DNA of 64,000 bases from Flavobacteriaceae bacterium PS02334 (GTDB lineage: Bacteria; Bacteroidota; Bacteroidia; Flavobacteriales; Flavobacteriaceae): positions 62,001 to 126,000 of the forward strand of contig JASCOH010000008.1 of the NCBI GenBank assembly GCA_029959295.1. The letters are read 5' to 3'. Below the pieces are notes generated by a model. It saw only the letters and a list, made by a program, of their open reading frames with translations. It was not told the origin of the DNA and made no database searches. The translations under genes and the position numbers were made by a program. Positions 1-7,521 of this stretch are shown here, one piece after another (within the stretch, counting starts at the first letter, position 1; every line of letters starts with the position of its first letter).

Positions 1-64
1 TATCCCGCACTTTGCAGGCTTTCGGGACAAAGGTGTTTTGGAAAGTGAGGCGGTCTAACAAAGT

Positions 65-104
65 GGCAGTCAGAGGAAGTGTTTGGCTTTGAGTGGCATA
101 ATGG
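65..104 (-). promoter_or_regulatory. ICE 10-bp phased GGC element, copy A
   Basis: GGC or GGA triplets begin at 65, 75, 85 and 95, exactly 10 bp apart. Read on the minus strand the core is GCCAAACACTTCC, one of six related sites in the ICE. Its orientation, judged from the copies before the methylase-helicase, DUF3945 and HTH operons, points to a reverse-strand operon starting left of the window. It also lies 75 bp before the XRE gene. The first 178 bases hold no gene that I can support. Confidence 0.55.
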
Positions 105-178
105 AAAGTTGAAAGCCATATTTATTAAACTATTTTTTCTTAAATTTGAACTATTTAGACAAGTCTTAAAAATTCAAA

Positions 179-478
179 ATGGCATTTGGGAAACGCATAA
201 AAGAATTGAGAGAAAGCAAGGGTTTGTTTCTTAGAGAAGTTGGAGCAGCTTTGGAGTTGGATAATGCTTTTATAAGTAAGGTAGAGAATGAGGAAAGGTT
301 GTTACCGAGAAAACATTTAGAAAAGCTTGCAGAATTTTTGAATGTTCCTATCAACGAATTATTGGTTTTGTGGCTTTCTGATAAAATGATTGAGTTATTG
401 CAAAACGAGCCATTAGCCGAACAAGCCTTAAAAATGACACAAAAAAGGTTGAAGCAGGAGGTAAGAAAAACTAATTAA
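179..478 (+). CDS. XRE-family helix-turn-helix transcriptional regulator
   Basis: A 99-residue protein with one Cro/C1-type HTH domain at about residues 5-62: an RIKELRESKG first helix, a REVGAALELDNAFISKVE turn-recognition region and an LPRKHLEKLAEFL closing helix. The basic C-terminal tail has no further domain. Proteins of this size often act as controllers placed before restriction or other defence genes in Bacteroidetes mobile elements. Only 18 bp separate its stop from the nuclease gene, so it is probably the first gene of a three-gene defence operon and may set its expression. No Shine-Dalgarno sequence is visible, which is normal for this phylum. The regulatory role is inferred; the fold assignment is firm. 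Confidence 0.85.
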   Translation: MAFGKRIKELRESKGLFLREVGAALELDNAFISKVENEERLLPRKHLEKLAEFLNVPINELLVLWLSDKMIELLQNEPLAEQALKMTQKRLKQEVRKTN

Positions 479-496
479 ATATGATAACCAGCTATT

Positions 497-2578
497 ATGA
501 AGATAATAAAAATTGAAGTTGAGAATTTTCGTTTGTTGAAGAATTTTTCAATGGACTTGGAAAAAGACCTTTCCTTAGTTATTGGAAAAAATAATACAGG
601 AAAAACCTCTATTCTTTCTGTTCTTGATAAGTTTTTAAATGAGAAAAGTAAATTTTCTTATGATGACTTGAATATAGATTTTAAAAACGAATTAGATGGT
701 CTTATAAAATCTACTGATGTTCCTGACGAATTTCTGCCCAAGGGTATTAAACTGAAAATTTATATTGAGTATAACGAGGCTGACGATTTATCAAATGTTA
801 GTAGAGTATTGATGGATTTAGACCCTGACAACAATAAAATAGTATTAGGATTTGAATATACAGTTACCTATACTGATTTTCTGAAAATTAGAACAGATTA
901 TGCTGCTTTTGCTGCAAGTGAAAAGGCTAAGGTAGATGGGGAAAAGAAAAACAAGCCCAGAGAATTAAAAGAATTTCTAAAGCAGGAATTAGATAGTTAT
1001 TTCCATACTCATAAGATGTCTTTTGAGTATGATATGGCTGCTAATACAGTCAATGATGCTAACTTCATAGACCTTGAAAGTGAAGGAATTAGCATTAAGG
1101 ATATAATTGGTTTCAAATACATTAGTGCAAGGCGCGATGTAACCAATAAAGAAAAAGAAAACACATTATCTAAACAAACATCCAGTCTTTATAAAAAGAA
1201 AGAAGATAATAGCGACAAAAACCAAGCTACTGAAAACTTTAAAGACCAACTTTCAGAAACCGATAGCACATTAAGTGATATATACAAAGACCTGTTCAGC
1301 GATGTAATAAAGAAAGTACAAGATTTTGGAGGAATAAAACTGAATGATACGGACATAGCAATAATTTCAACATTGCAACATAGGGAATTACTTGAAGGAA
1401 ATACAACCGTAGTATATACCCACGATGACCATAAGCTACCAGAACATTATAATGGCTTAGGTTATATGAACCTTATAAGTATGATTTTTGAAATTGAAAT
1501 TCTTGTCCAGGATTTCAAAAGGGATAAAGACAAAAAGCCCGCAGATATTAATTTGTTAGTCATTGAAGAACCTGAAGCACATACCCACCCACAAATGCAG
1601 TATGTCTTTATTAAAAACATAAAGAAATTACTTGCTGAAGGTATAAAAAGAGATGACGGAATAAATAGACCGCTTCAATACATAATTACAACACATTCAT
1701 CCCACATTGTTGCAGATAGTGATTTTGATGATATTAAATATTTGAAAGCAGAAGCTAAGAACAATGTAACTGCGAAAAATCTTTCAGATTTGAGAAAGCA
1801 ATATGATGATGACCCAAATCAATATCAGTTTCTAAAACAATATTTGACTATAAGTAGGGCTGAAATTTTCTTTGCCGATAAAGCGGTTCTAATCGAGGGA
1901 GATACAGAAAGAATATTGATACCTACTTTTATGCGAAAAGTTGATTTGGAGGAAGCAACTCGTTTAAAAGCAGAAGGTAAAGACGATACTTTTCTTCCAC
2001 TATTATCTCAAAATATATCAATCATCGAAGTGGGGGCTTATTCTCAAATCTTCGAAAAGTTTATCGAATTTTTGGGGATAAAATCTCTGATTTTAACGGA
2101 TATTGATGCTATCAAAGTTGTGAAACAAGATGAGAAAGGACAAGATGTTTGGGGGGCTTGCCCTGTTAATGAAGGTACGAAAACAAGCAATTCTGCAATC
2201 AACCATTTTCTGAAAGAAGTTACTTGGGATGATTTAAAGGCACTGCCTGTTGGAAACAGAACAATTCTAATTGGAAGTTCTACACTTTGTATATGTTATC
2301 AGCAGGAAGAAGACACCTATCACGCAAGGAGTTTTGAGGATGCTTTTATCCACATAAACCGAGTATTCGTAAACGGCAAGAAAGATGAATTTCAAGGGTT
2401 ACAAAACAGAAAATTGTTTGATGATGGTGTAAGTAATGCTTATATTTTAGCGGGTTCTTGTATTAAAAAGAAAACTCATTTTGCATTGGATATTTTGTAT
2501 CACAGCGATAAGGATTTTAGCAATTGGAATATTCCTGCGTATATTAAAAACGGCTTATTATGGTTGAAGCAAGATTAG
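497..2578 (+). CDS. gajA: OLD-family ATP-dependent endonuclease, Gabija GajA-like
   Basis: A 693-residue protein with an ABC-type ATPase head and a C-terminal TOPRIM nuclease. Walker A is GKNNTGKT (residues 30-37), Walker B LLVIEEPEAH (353-362), and the H-loop His is in ITTHSSH (about 400). The TOPRIM acidic residues are E467 in IEGDTE and D535/D537 in LTDIDA. A charged insertion at about 215-260 looks like a dimerisation or coiled segment. Class 2 OLD nucleases next to a UvrD-like helicase form the Gabija anti-phage system, in which GajA is a sequence-specific nickase held off by nucleotides. This protein is longer than the founding GajA (about 580 residues, from memory). The gene overlaps the helicase gene by 19 bp, suggesting translational coupling. 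Assignment to Gabija rather than to another OLD/UvrD lineage is inference. Confidence 0.8.
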   Translation: MKIIKIEVENFRLLKNFSMDLEKDLSLVIGKNNTGKTSILSVLDKFLNEKSKFSYDDLNIDFKNELDGLIKSTDVPDEFLPKGIKLKIYIEYNEADDLSNVSRVLMDLDPDNNKIVLGFEYTVTYTDFLKIRTDYAAFAASEKAKVDGEKKNKPRELKEFLKQELDSYFHTHKMSFEYDMAANTVNDANFIDLESEGISIKDIIGFKYISARRDVTNKEKENTLSKQTSSLYKKKEDNSDKNQATENFKDQLSETDSTLSDIYKDLFSDVIKKVQDFGGIKLNDTDIAIISTLQHRELLEGNTTVVYTHDDHKLPEHYNGLGYMNLISMIFEIEILVQDFKRDKDKKPADINLLVIEEPEAHTHPQMQYVFIKNIKKLLAEGIKRDDGINRPLQYIITTHSSHIVADSDFDDIKYLKAEAKNNVTAKNLSDLRKQYDDDPNQYQFLKQYLTISRAEIFFADKAVLIEGDTERILIPTFMRKVDLEEATRLKAEGKDDTFLPLLSQNISIIEVGAYSQIFEKFIEFLGIKSLILTDIDAIKVVKQDEKGQDVWGACPVNEGTKTSNSAINHFLKEVTWDDLKALPVGNRTILIGSSTLCICYQQEEDTYHARSFEDAFIHINRVFVNGKKDEFQGLQNRKLFDDGVSNAYILAGSCIKKKTHFALDILYHSDKDFSNWNIPAYIKNGLLWLKQD

Positions 2579-4491
2579 ACTTAGAACCCGAAGTACAGGG
2601 GATTTTTCAATCAATTGATGAAGGAAGAAATTTTCTGTTAAGTGGTGGTGCAGGAAGTGGTAAAACTTATTCGTTGGTAAGTGTTATTCGTCAGGTAATA
2701 GCTGAAAACCCAACAGTAAAAGTAGCTTGTATGACATATACAAATGCGGCAGTAAAGGAAATCGAAGAAAGAGTAAATCACAAGAACCTAAATGTATCTA
2801 CAATTCACGACTTCTTATGGGATAATATAAAACACTTTCAAAAGGAGCTTAAAGAGGCTATCATTTCATTAGCAAACAATGAAGATGTTGGTAAAATTTC
2901 AATTGATGATGCAAATCCTATTCCTGAAAACTATTTTCATATTTTACCGGACGGAATACAGTATAAAGAATTTGTACGATTGCGTGAAGGAATAATTTCT
3001 CACGATGAATTGCTCATAGTTGCAAACTATCTTTTTGATAAATACCCCAAACTTAGCAGTATTGTAAAGGATAAATACAAGTTCATTTTTATTGATGAAT
3101 ACCAAGATACTAACAAGGCTGTTGTAGATACCTTTCTTGCACATTTTAAGAAAAGTGAAAGAAAAAATATTATTGGTTTCTTTGGCGATGCAATGCAATC
3201 AATTTACGAAGATGGTATTGGAAATTTAGATGAATATAAAGGAGATGGTGTAGATACTGTAAATGAAATTCCCAAAAAACAGAATAGAAGAAACCCTCAA
3301 CTGGTAATTAATTTGGCAAATAAACTTCGGACTGACGGTATTACACAAGAACCTTCTAACGACCCTAATGCACCCAATATGGTTGAAGGCGTAGTAAAGC
3401 AAGGTACTGTACTGTTTCTACATTCTAATGATGGCGATATTAACAAGGTTGAAAAATTCTTAGAAGAAAATTATAGCTGGAATTTCAATAATTCAAAAGA
3501 AACAAAGGAACTGAACCTTACTCATAATTTGATAGCAGGCAAAGCAGGGTTTAGAACACTTATGGATATTTATGATGATGACCCTGTACTTGGATTGAAA
3601 TCTGAAATTCTTGAAAAGATAAAATACAATAAGAAGAACAACAGACCCGAAATTGAAATAAGCGAGGACGATACATTTGATGCAGTCGTTGATAGGTTTC
3701 AATTAAAAAACAGGCAAAGGCAACTAAAAAAGGATATTTTATTAGCTGACCCTGTAAAAGCGGAATTGTACAACCAATTGAAAGATAGACCATTCTCTGA
3801 AGTAAGAAAGATGTACTTGAGCAAAGATGCTCTTATAGACGACAAAAAACAAGATGAGAATGATGAAAGCAAGAAAGGTTCAAAACGAGATAACCTTATA
3901 AAGCACTTGTTTAAAATACAAACGAATATTTCTCTTTACCAAAACAAGCGATATAATGAATTTTTAAGAGCAACGGATTACCGTTTTATGGTAGTAAGTA
4001 TTGCGAAGAAAAGGGAGCTTAAAGAAAACATCGAAAGCCTTATAAATGTCGGAGATAAAACTATTGAAGATATAATTACCGAAGCTAACGAACGAGGGAT
4101 TTGTATAATTGACGATAAGCTCCTTGATTTTAAGGAGAAAAAAGAGTATTTGTATAATCGTGTAAAAGAAGTAAAGTTTAGTGAGTTTCAAAAACTTTAT
4201 GAATATTTAGAAGGACAAACACCTTTTTCGACACAACATAAAACAAAAGGTGCTGAATTTGATAATGTTTTGGTTGTTCTTGACAATGGAGGTTGGAACA
4301 ATTATAATTTTGGAAATCTTTTTTTAGAAACAGGTTCAGCAACGGTATTAGACAGAACACAAAAAATATTTTATGTCTGCTGCACAAGGGCTAAGGAGAA
4401 TTTAGCAGTTTTCTTTCACAATCCTGATGCAGACGTAATAGCGAAAGCCAAAGAATGGTTTGGAGAGGACAATGTAATTGATATTAGTTAA
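2560..4491 (+). CDS. gajB: UvrD/Rep-like superfamily 1 helicase, Gabija GajB-like
   Basis: A 643-residue SF1A helicase. Motif I is GGAGSGKT (residues 29-36), motif II FIDEYQDT (about 177-184), motif III GDAMQSIY, motif V HKTKGAEFDNV and motif VI VCCTRAKENL (about 606-615). In Gabija, GajB binds GajA and is thought to be activated by DNA ends made by GajA, consuming nucleotides. The start codon lies inside the end of the nuclease gene, in another frame, which supports the two acting together. A long charged middle region (about residues 360-480) is less typical of housekeeping UvrD and accounts for the extra length over known GajB (about 490, from memory). The gene ends 30 bp from the convergent traD gene. 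It is AT-rich compared with the adjoining transfer genes, which suits separate acquisition. Confidence 0.8.
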   Translation: MVEARLDLEPEVQGIFQSIDEGRNFLLSGGAGSGKTYSLVSVIRQVIAENPTVKVACMTYTNAAVKEIEERVNHKNLNVSTIHDFLWDNIKHFQKELKEAIISLANNEDVGKISIDDANPIPENYFHILPDGIQYKEFVRLREGIISHDELLIVANYLFDKYPKLSSIVKDKYKFIFIDEYQDTNKAVVDTFLAHFKKSERKNIIGFFGDAMQSIYEDGIGNLDEYKGDGVDTVNEIPKKQNRRNPQLVINLANKLRTDGITQEPSNDPNAPNMVEGVVKQGTVLFLHSNDGDINKVEKFLEENYSWNFNNSKETKELNLTHNLIAGKAGFRTLMDIYDDDPVLGLKSEILEKIKYNKKNNRPEIEISEDDTFDAVVDRFQLKNRQRQLKKDILLADPVKAELYNQLKDRPFSEVRKMYLSKDALIDDKKQDENDESKKGSKRDNLIKHLFKIQTNISLYQNKRYNEFLRATDYRFMVVSIAKKRELKENIESLINVGDKTIEDIITEANERGICIIDDKLLDFKEKKEYLYNRVKEVKFSEFQKLYEYLEGQTPFSTQHKTKGAEFDNVLVVLDNGGWNNYNFGNLFLETGSATVLDRTQKIFYVCCTRAKENLAVFFHNPDADVIAKAKEWFGEDNVIDIS

Positions 4492-4510
4492 CCTCATTCT
4501 TAAAACAATA

Positions 4511-4534
4511 GGGAGTTTGCTCACACAAACTCCC
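4511..4534. terminator. Hairpin between convergent gajB and traD
   Basis: GGGAGTTTG pairs perfectly with CAAACTCCC around a 6-nt loop. It follows gajB by 20 bp and its far arm overlaps the last codons of traD on the other strand. There is no strong U-run, so termination efficiency is uncertain. Confidence 0.5.
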
Positions 4535-5156
4535 CAATGTCAAAATCACTCAAATCACTTTTCCGCAAAGTGGAAGAACTGTCCTCCGTTTCAGATAAGA
4601 GTGTACTATCCAAAAGCTCGGCAATTTTTCGGGAAGCACCCTCAACGGAATTTTCCAGCAGGCTGAATAATTCAGTTCCCTGCAATTTTTGAACTATCGC
4701 AACCGCTGTTTCCTTTTGAGATTGTTCCAAATTTTCTTTTTGGAGCAATCCCCCCACGGAGCTTAGTTCGTCATAGGTAACCCCTTGGGCAAGACTGTCA
4801 TCGCCACCGGATATTCCGTACCTGTTCCATTCTTCTTCCTCTTCCTCCAAATCAGGCATATTACTGAAAACTTCGTCCAGTTCTTCCTGCGGAATTTGAA
4901 TACCTACGTTTTCATTTTCGTCGTATTCGATGTCTAAATTATCAGGGTTTATCTCTTGTTCCTCTATTTGGCTTTCATTGGCAGCGTTTGGCACTGAAAG
5001 GCTTCTTACAGGCTTGGGCTGACCCATAATATCGGGCAGGTTCGGATTAACCTTTTCCTGCATTGGCTTATGCTCCGACCTTTTTTTAATGACAATCTTG
5101 TCCTGCACCAGCAGGGCAATGACTATGAGCAGGCATATCACAATTACTGTTTCCAT
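4521..5156 (-). CDS. traD: Conjugal transfer protein TraD (ICE family)
   Basis: A 211-residue protein with one N-terminal membrane segment (residues 3-18, VIVICLLIVIALLVQD), a short basic stretch and then a long, strongly acidic soluble region (EEEEEEWNRYG at about 111-121). This layout matches the protein annotated TraD in Bacteroidetes conjugative transposons, coded third after the ParA-like TraA and the DUF3408 protein. Its start is 3 bp from the end of the DUF3408 gene, so the three form one operon. The biochemical role is unknown; a cell-envelope position is likely from the membrane anchor. In related elements traE follows directly, but here the gene meets the convergent defence cassette instead. 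Confidence 0.65.
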   Translation of the reverse strand: METVIVICLLIVIALLVQDKIVIKKRSEHKPMQEKVNPNLPDIMGQPKPVRSLSVPNAANESQIEEQEINPDNLDIEYDENENVGIQIPQEELDEVFSNMPDLEEEEEEWNRYGISGGDDSLAQGVTYDELSSVGGLLQKENLEQSQKETAVAIVQKLQGTELFSLLENSVEGASRKIAELLDSTLLSETEDSSSTLRKSDLSDFDIGEFV

Positions 5157-5159
5157 AGC

Positions 5160-5600
5160 TTATAAAATGGGTTTGTACTTATCATTGAAACTTTTGGTAA
5201 TCTGCTCGCCAAATTCCTGAAAATGGTAATCCAACAAATTGTCCAAATAGCCGTATATGGTTATCTTGTCTTCGCCTATAACCTGTACAATGCGTGACAT
5301 CTTTTCGTGAAAATCCGGTCGGATATAAACCGTTTTCCCGTCACGGGCATTGGTATCAGGTTTTTTGAAAAAGATACTTTCGTAGTCTGCTTCGTTTGTC
5401 CTTTTGGTTCTGCTCTTTTCTTTAACCGCAGGTTTTTCCTGTGCCAGTTCTTTAGGCTTAATCTCTTCCTTTTCGGGTTCTTCAGCAGGCGGTTCAGGTG
5501 GAAGCTGCAAGCCCTCTTTTTTTACGCCATCTACCATCAGGTTCATCATCAGTTCCTCATTAATATCAGGCGTGGCTTTCTTTTTATTATCTTTCTCCAT
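5160..5600 (-). CDS. DUF3408 conjugative transposon protein (TraB/TraC type)
   Basis: A 146-residue protein. The N-terminal half is low-complexity, rich in Pro, Glu and Lys (PPEPPAEEPEKEE at about 37-49). The C-terminal half, from about residue 85, contains a conserved VYIRPDFHEKMSRIVQVIG block followed by ITIYGYLDNLLDYHF, typical of DUF3408 and compatible with a ribbon-helix-helix DNA-binding fold. DUF3408 genes regularly follow the ParA-like gene in Bacteroidetes ICEs; here only 4 bp separate them. A partner role with ParA in positioning ICE DNA is a reasonable inference, since ParA proteins need a DNA-binding partner and no ParB is seen. CTnDOT has two such genes and this element shows one. 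Confidence 0.7.
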   Translation of the reverse strand: MEKDNKKKATPDINEELMMNLMVDGVKKEGLQLPPEPPAEEPEKEEIKPKELAQEKPAVKEKSRTKRTNEADYESIFFKKPDTNARDGKTVYIRPDFHEKMSRIVQVIGEDKITIYGYLDNLLDYHFQEFGEQITKSFNDKYKPIL

Positions 5601-5604
5601 AGGG

Positions 5605-6372
5605 CTATAATTGAATGATTTTTAAAAATTCGTCTATGAACAGGTCTAACTGACTGGCTTTCATCAAACGTTCATCGGGAGGCATTACGGTAGAACGGAA
5701 AACGGTTTTGCTGTCCGTTTCGCTTTCTTTGCGGAAACGGGTGCTATTCTTGATTTGGCTTTTCATCAGACTTAACCCTAATTGCGCAATAAGCTGGTTA
5801 TACACGCCATATAAGGGTGTGCTTTCCCTACCATCAACCTGGTTCCAAAACAGGTTAATGGTTTCTATGGACGTTTCCCCTTTTTTCATAATCACATCCT
5901 GCAAAAGCTGTGTGAAGATGAGCGTACTTTCCATTACCACACGGTCTGCCGTGATGGGCGTGAAAATGTGGTGCATTCCTGCCAATGCTTTCAGAATGCC
6001 GGGCGTATTTACAGTTCCGGGCAGGTCAAAAAATACCACATCAACCGGAACGGAAGAAGTGTTTACAAATTCGTGAGCCGCTTCCAATACGCTATCCGCT
6101 TTGTACTGCATAATGGGATAGGCTTTTTTGTTGATGGTGGTAAATTGTTTGTACGCCAGCTTTTTCAAAGCCTCGTTTTCCATTACCATTGCTAAATCCC
6201 TTGTCTTCATTTTCATCAAGCTGTGCTGTGGAAAATCCGCATCGAATACGGCTACGTTGTAGCCCAACCGATAGTGCATCGCACTTGCAACAAGCGTTGT
6301 AAAGGTGCTTTTGCCTACACCGCCTTTTTGAGATGAAAAGGCGATAAATACTGTTTTGTGTTTTGCATTCAT
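5605..6372 (-). CDS. traA: ParA-family ATPase (TraA of Bacteroidetes ICEs)
   Basis: A 255-residue ParA/MinD-type P-loop ATPase. The deviant Walker A is KGGVGKST (residues 16-23), the A' region VFDADFPQHS (about 42-51) and Walker B VVFFDLPG (about 112-119). It is the first gene of a reverse-strand operon traA-DUF3408-traD with 3-4 bp gaps. Such proteins are annotated TraA or 'conjugal transfer protein' in this ICE family and may position or partition the excised circle. The 700 bp upstream contain short dispersed repeats that could be its centromere-like site, and two copies of the phased ICE element, both oriented toward this operon. Family call is firm; role is inferred. Confidence 0.85.
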   Translation of the reverse strand: MNAKHKTVFIAFSSQKGGVGKSTFTTLVASAMHYRLGYNVAVFDADFPQHSLMKMKTRDLAMVMENEALKKLAYKQFTTINKKAYPIMQYKADSVLEAAHEFVNTSSVPVDVVFFDLPGTVNTPGILKALAGMHHIFTPITADRVVMESTLIFTQLLQDVIMKKGETSIETINLFWNQVDGRESTPLYGVYNQLIAQLGLSLMKSQIKNSTRFRKESETDSKTVFRSTVMPPDERLMKASQLDLFIDEFLKIIQL

Positions 6373-6471
6373 ATTGCTGCTGTTTTTAATTATTTATATA
6401 TCCATTTACATATGTCCATATATCCGCAATTACCCACCAGTGTACCACTGTATATAGGCTTGTCGCTCTGT

Positions 6472-6676
6472 GCATACTTATGTAGTTAGGCAGGTAATGA
6501 TGCACCAAGCTATGTACTTGAATACACGCTTATAGTTGTATGCAGTCAGCTATGCTTGTACTAACAGACCTGTTTATTTATGTGCCTGAATATGTGCATA
6601 GCCAATTGCATCATCACATATCTCAATAGGTACTTTTCTACATAGCTGATTGCGTACTTATGTTGTTACCTGCATA
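6472..6676. repeat. Dispersed TATGT/TGCATA repeats upstream of traA
   Basis: The best pair is GCATACTTATGTAGTTA (6472-6488) and GCGTACTTATGTTGTTA (6651-6667), 15 of 17 identical. Between them lie CTATGTAC, GTATGCAG, CTATGCTTGTAC, TTATGTGC and ATATGTGCATA. The whole 6373-6740 stretch has no credible gene. It may be a regulatory or centromere-like region for the ParA operon; this is inference. Confidence 0.4.
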
Positions 6677-6749
6677 CCTATCTATGCCCTTATATCTATC
6701 TGTTTGCAGGCACAAAGAAATGTAGATATATAGGTGCTTTCATTGTCGT

Positions 6750-6789
6750 GGCAGTGTTTGGCGTTCAAAGGCAGCGTTTGTCCGGGTAC
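6750..6789 (-). promoter_or_regulatory. ICE 10-bp phased GGC element, copy B (double)
   Basis: GGC triplets start at 6750, 6760 and 6770, with GTC at 6780. On the minus strand two cores are present, GACAAACGCTGCC and GCCAAACACTGCC, 20 bp apart. It is the strongest copy and sits in the divergent region between the traA operon and mobA. Confidence 0.6.
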
Positions 6790-6885
6790 TGCATTGCAAT
6801 ACTCTTACGGGCAGGGCTTTACTTTGTAAAATGATTTTTATTAATGGATTTATGCAAAAGACTTTTGACAAATCGGAGGGTAACC

Positions 6886-7017
6886 GGACGGCATCGAGCC
6901 GTTTTTCCCTGTTACATCCAATCCGTCCCGCAGGGCGGATTTTTGTGTTCATCGGAACACGGCAAGTTGTGTTTTGAGCATCTCGGAATGATTTCCGATG
7001 CTCAAAACAACTTGCCC
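6886..7017. other. oriT: Candidate origin of transfer: four consecutive hairpins
   Basis: Four inverted repeats follow one another upstream of mobA: CGGC/GCCG at 6889-6901, AATCCGTCCC/GGGCGGATTT at 6920-6942 (one G-T pair), GTGTTC/GAACAC at 6945-6960 (perfect), and a long one at 6961-7017 whose arms pair over about 27 bp with two 2-nt bulges around a TGAT loop. In Bacteroidetes mobilisable elements oriT lies directly upstream of the mobilisation genes. The nick site cannot be located by reading. The first two stems also carry T-runs and could act as terminators. Confidence 0.5.
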
Positions 7018-7081
7018 TTTGCAGGGGGCAGAAAACACCTTCCGAAGTCAGGGTTTTGTATGGATTTAAAATGGATTAGTG

Positions 7082-7513
7082 ATGAACGATAATAACAGTA
7101 AGCAACAGAAAAAGACCGGACGCCGCCCGAAAAAAGACCCGGCGAACATCCGATACACGATTTCCTTTAACGAGCAGGAACACGCTCGTTTTCTTGCTCT
7201 TTTTGACAAATCAGGTATGCAGGTAAAGGCACATTTTATTACGTCCTGCATCTTTGACAAGACTATAAAGACCATTCAGATTGACAAAGGAACAGTTGAT
7301 TTTTATATGCGGCTGACCTCTTTTCACAGCCAGTTCCGTTCCATAGGCGTGAACTATAACCAAATTGTAAAGCTACTGTACAAGAATTTTTCGGAGAAAA
7401 AAGCCGCAGCGTTCCTTTATAAACTGGAAAAACAAACGGCTGAAATGGCGATGCTTTGTCAAAAAATCATTCAGATAAGCGAGGAATTTGAAGCTAAACA
7501 CCTGAATAAATAG
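7082..7513 (+). CDS. mobA: Mobilization protein MobA (relaxosome accessory)
   Basis: A 143-residue basic protein. An N-terminal KKTGRRPKKDPANIRYTISFNEQEHARFLALF stretch (positions about 11-42) resembles a ribbon-helix-helix DNA-binding segment; the rest is helical, ending in a MAMLCQKIIQISEEF helix. Proteins of this type load the relaxase at oriT. I start at ATG 7082; a GTG directly before it (7079) is in frame but less likely. It is followed after 8 bp by the relaxase gene, so mobA-mobB are one transcription unit. The hairpin cluster ends 64 bp upstream, in the right place for the site it would bind. In the local naming, MobA is the accessory protein and MobB the relaxase. Confidence 0.75.
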   Translation: MNDNNSKQQKKTGRRPKKDPANIRYTISFNEQEHARFLALFDKSGMQVKAHFITSCIFDKTIKTIQIDKGTVDFYMRLTSFHSQFRSIGVNYNQIVKLLYKNFSEKKAAAFLYKLEKQTAEMAMLCQKIIQISEEFEAKHLNK

Positions 7514-7521
7514 CAGTAGAA

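Noticed and set aside
1-58. Short open frame ending in IPHFAGFRDKGVLESEAV at the left edge
   Set aside because: Too short to show a family, and the phased motif just after it suggests a regulatory region.
5307-5618. Forward 103-residue reading frame inside the DUF3408 gene
   Set aside because: It is antisense to a clear ICE gene, rich in Phe and without any recognisable domain.
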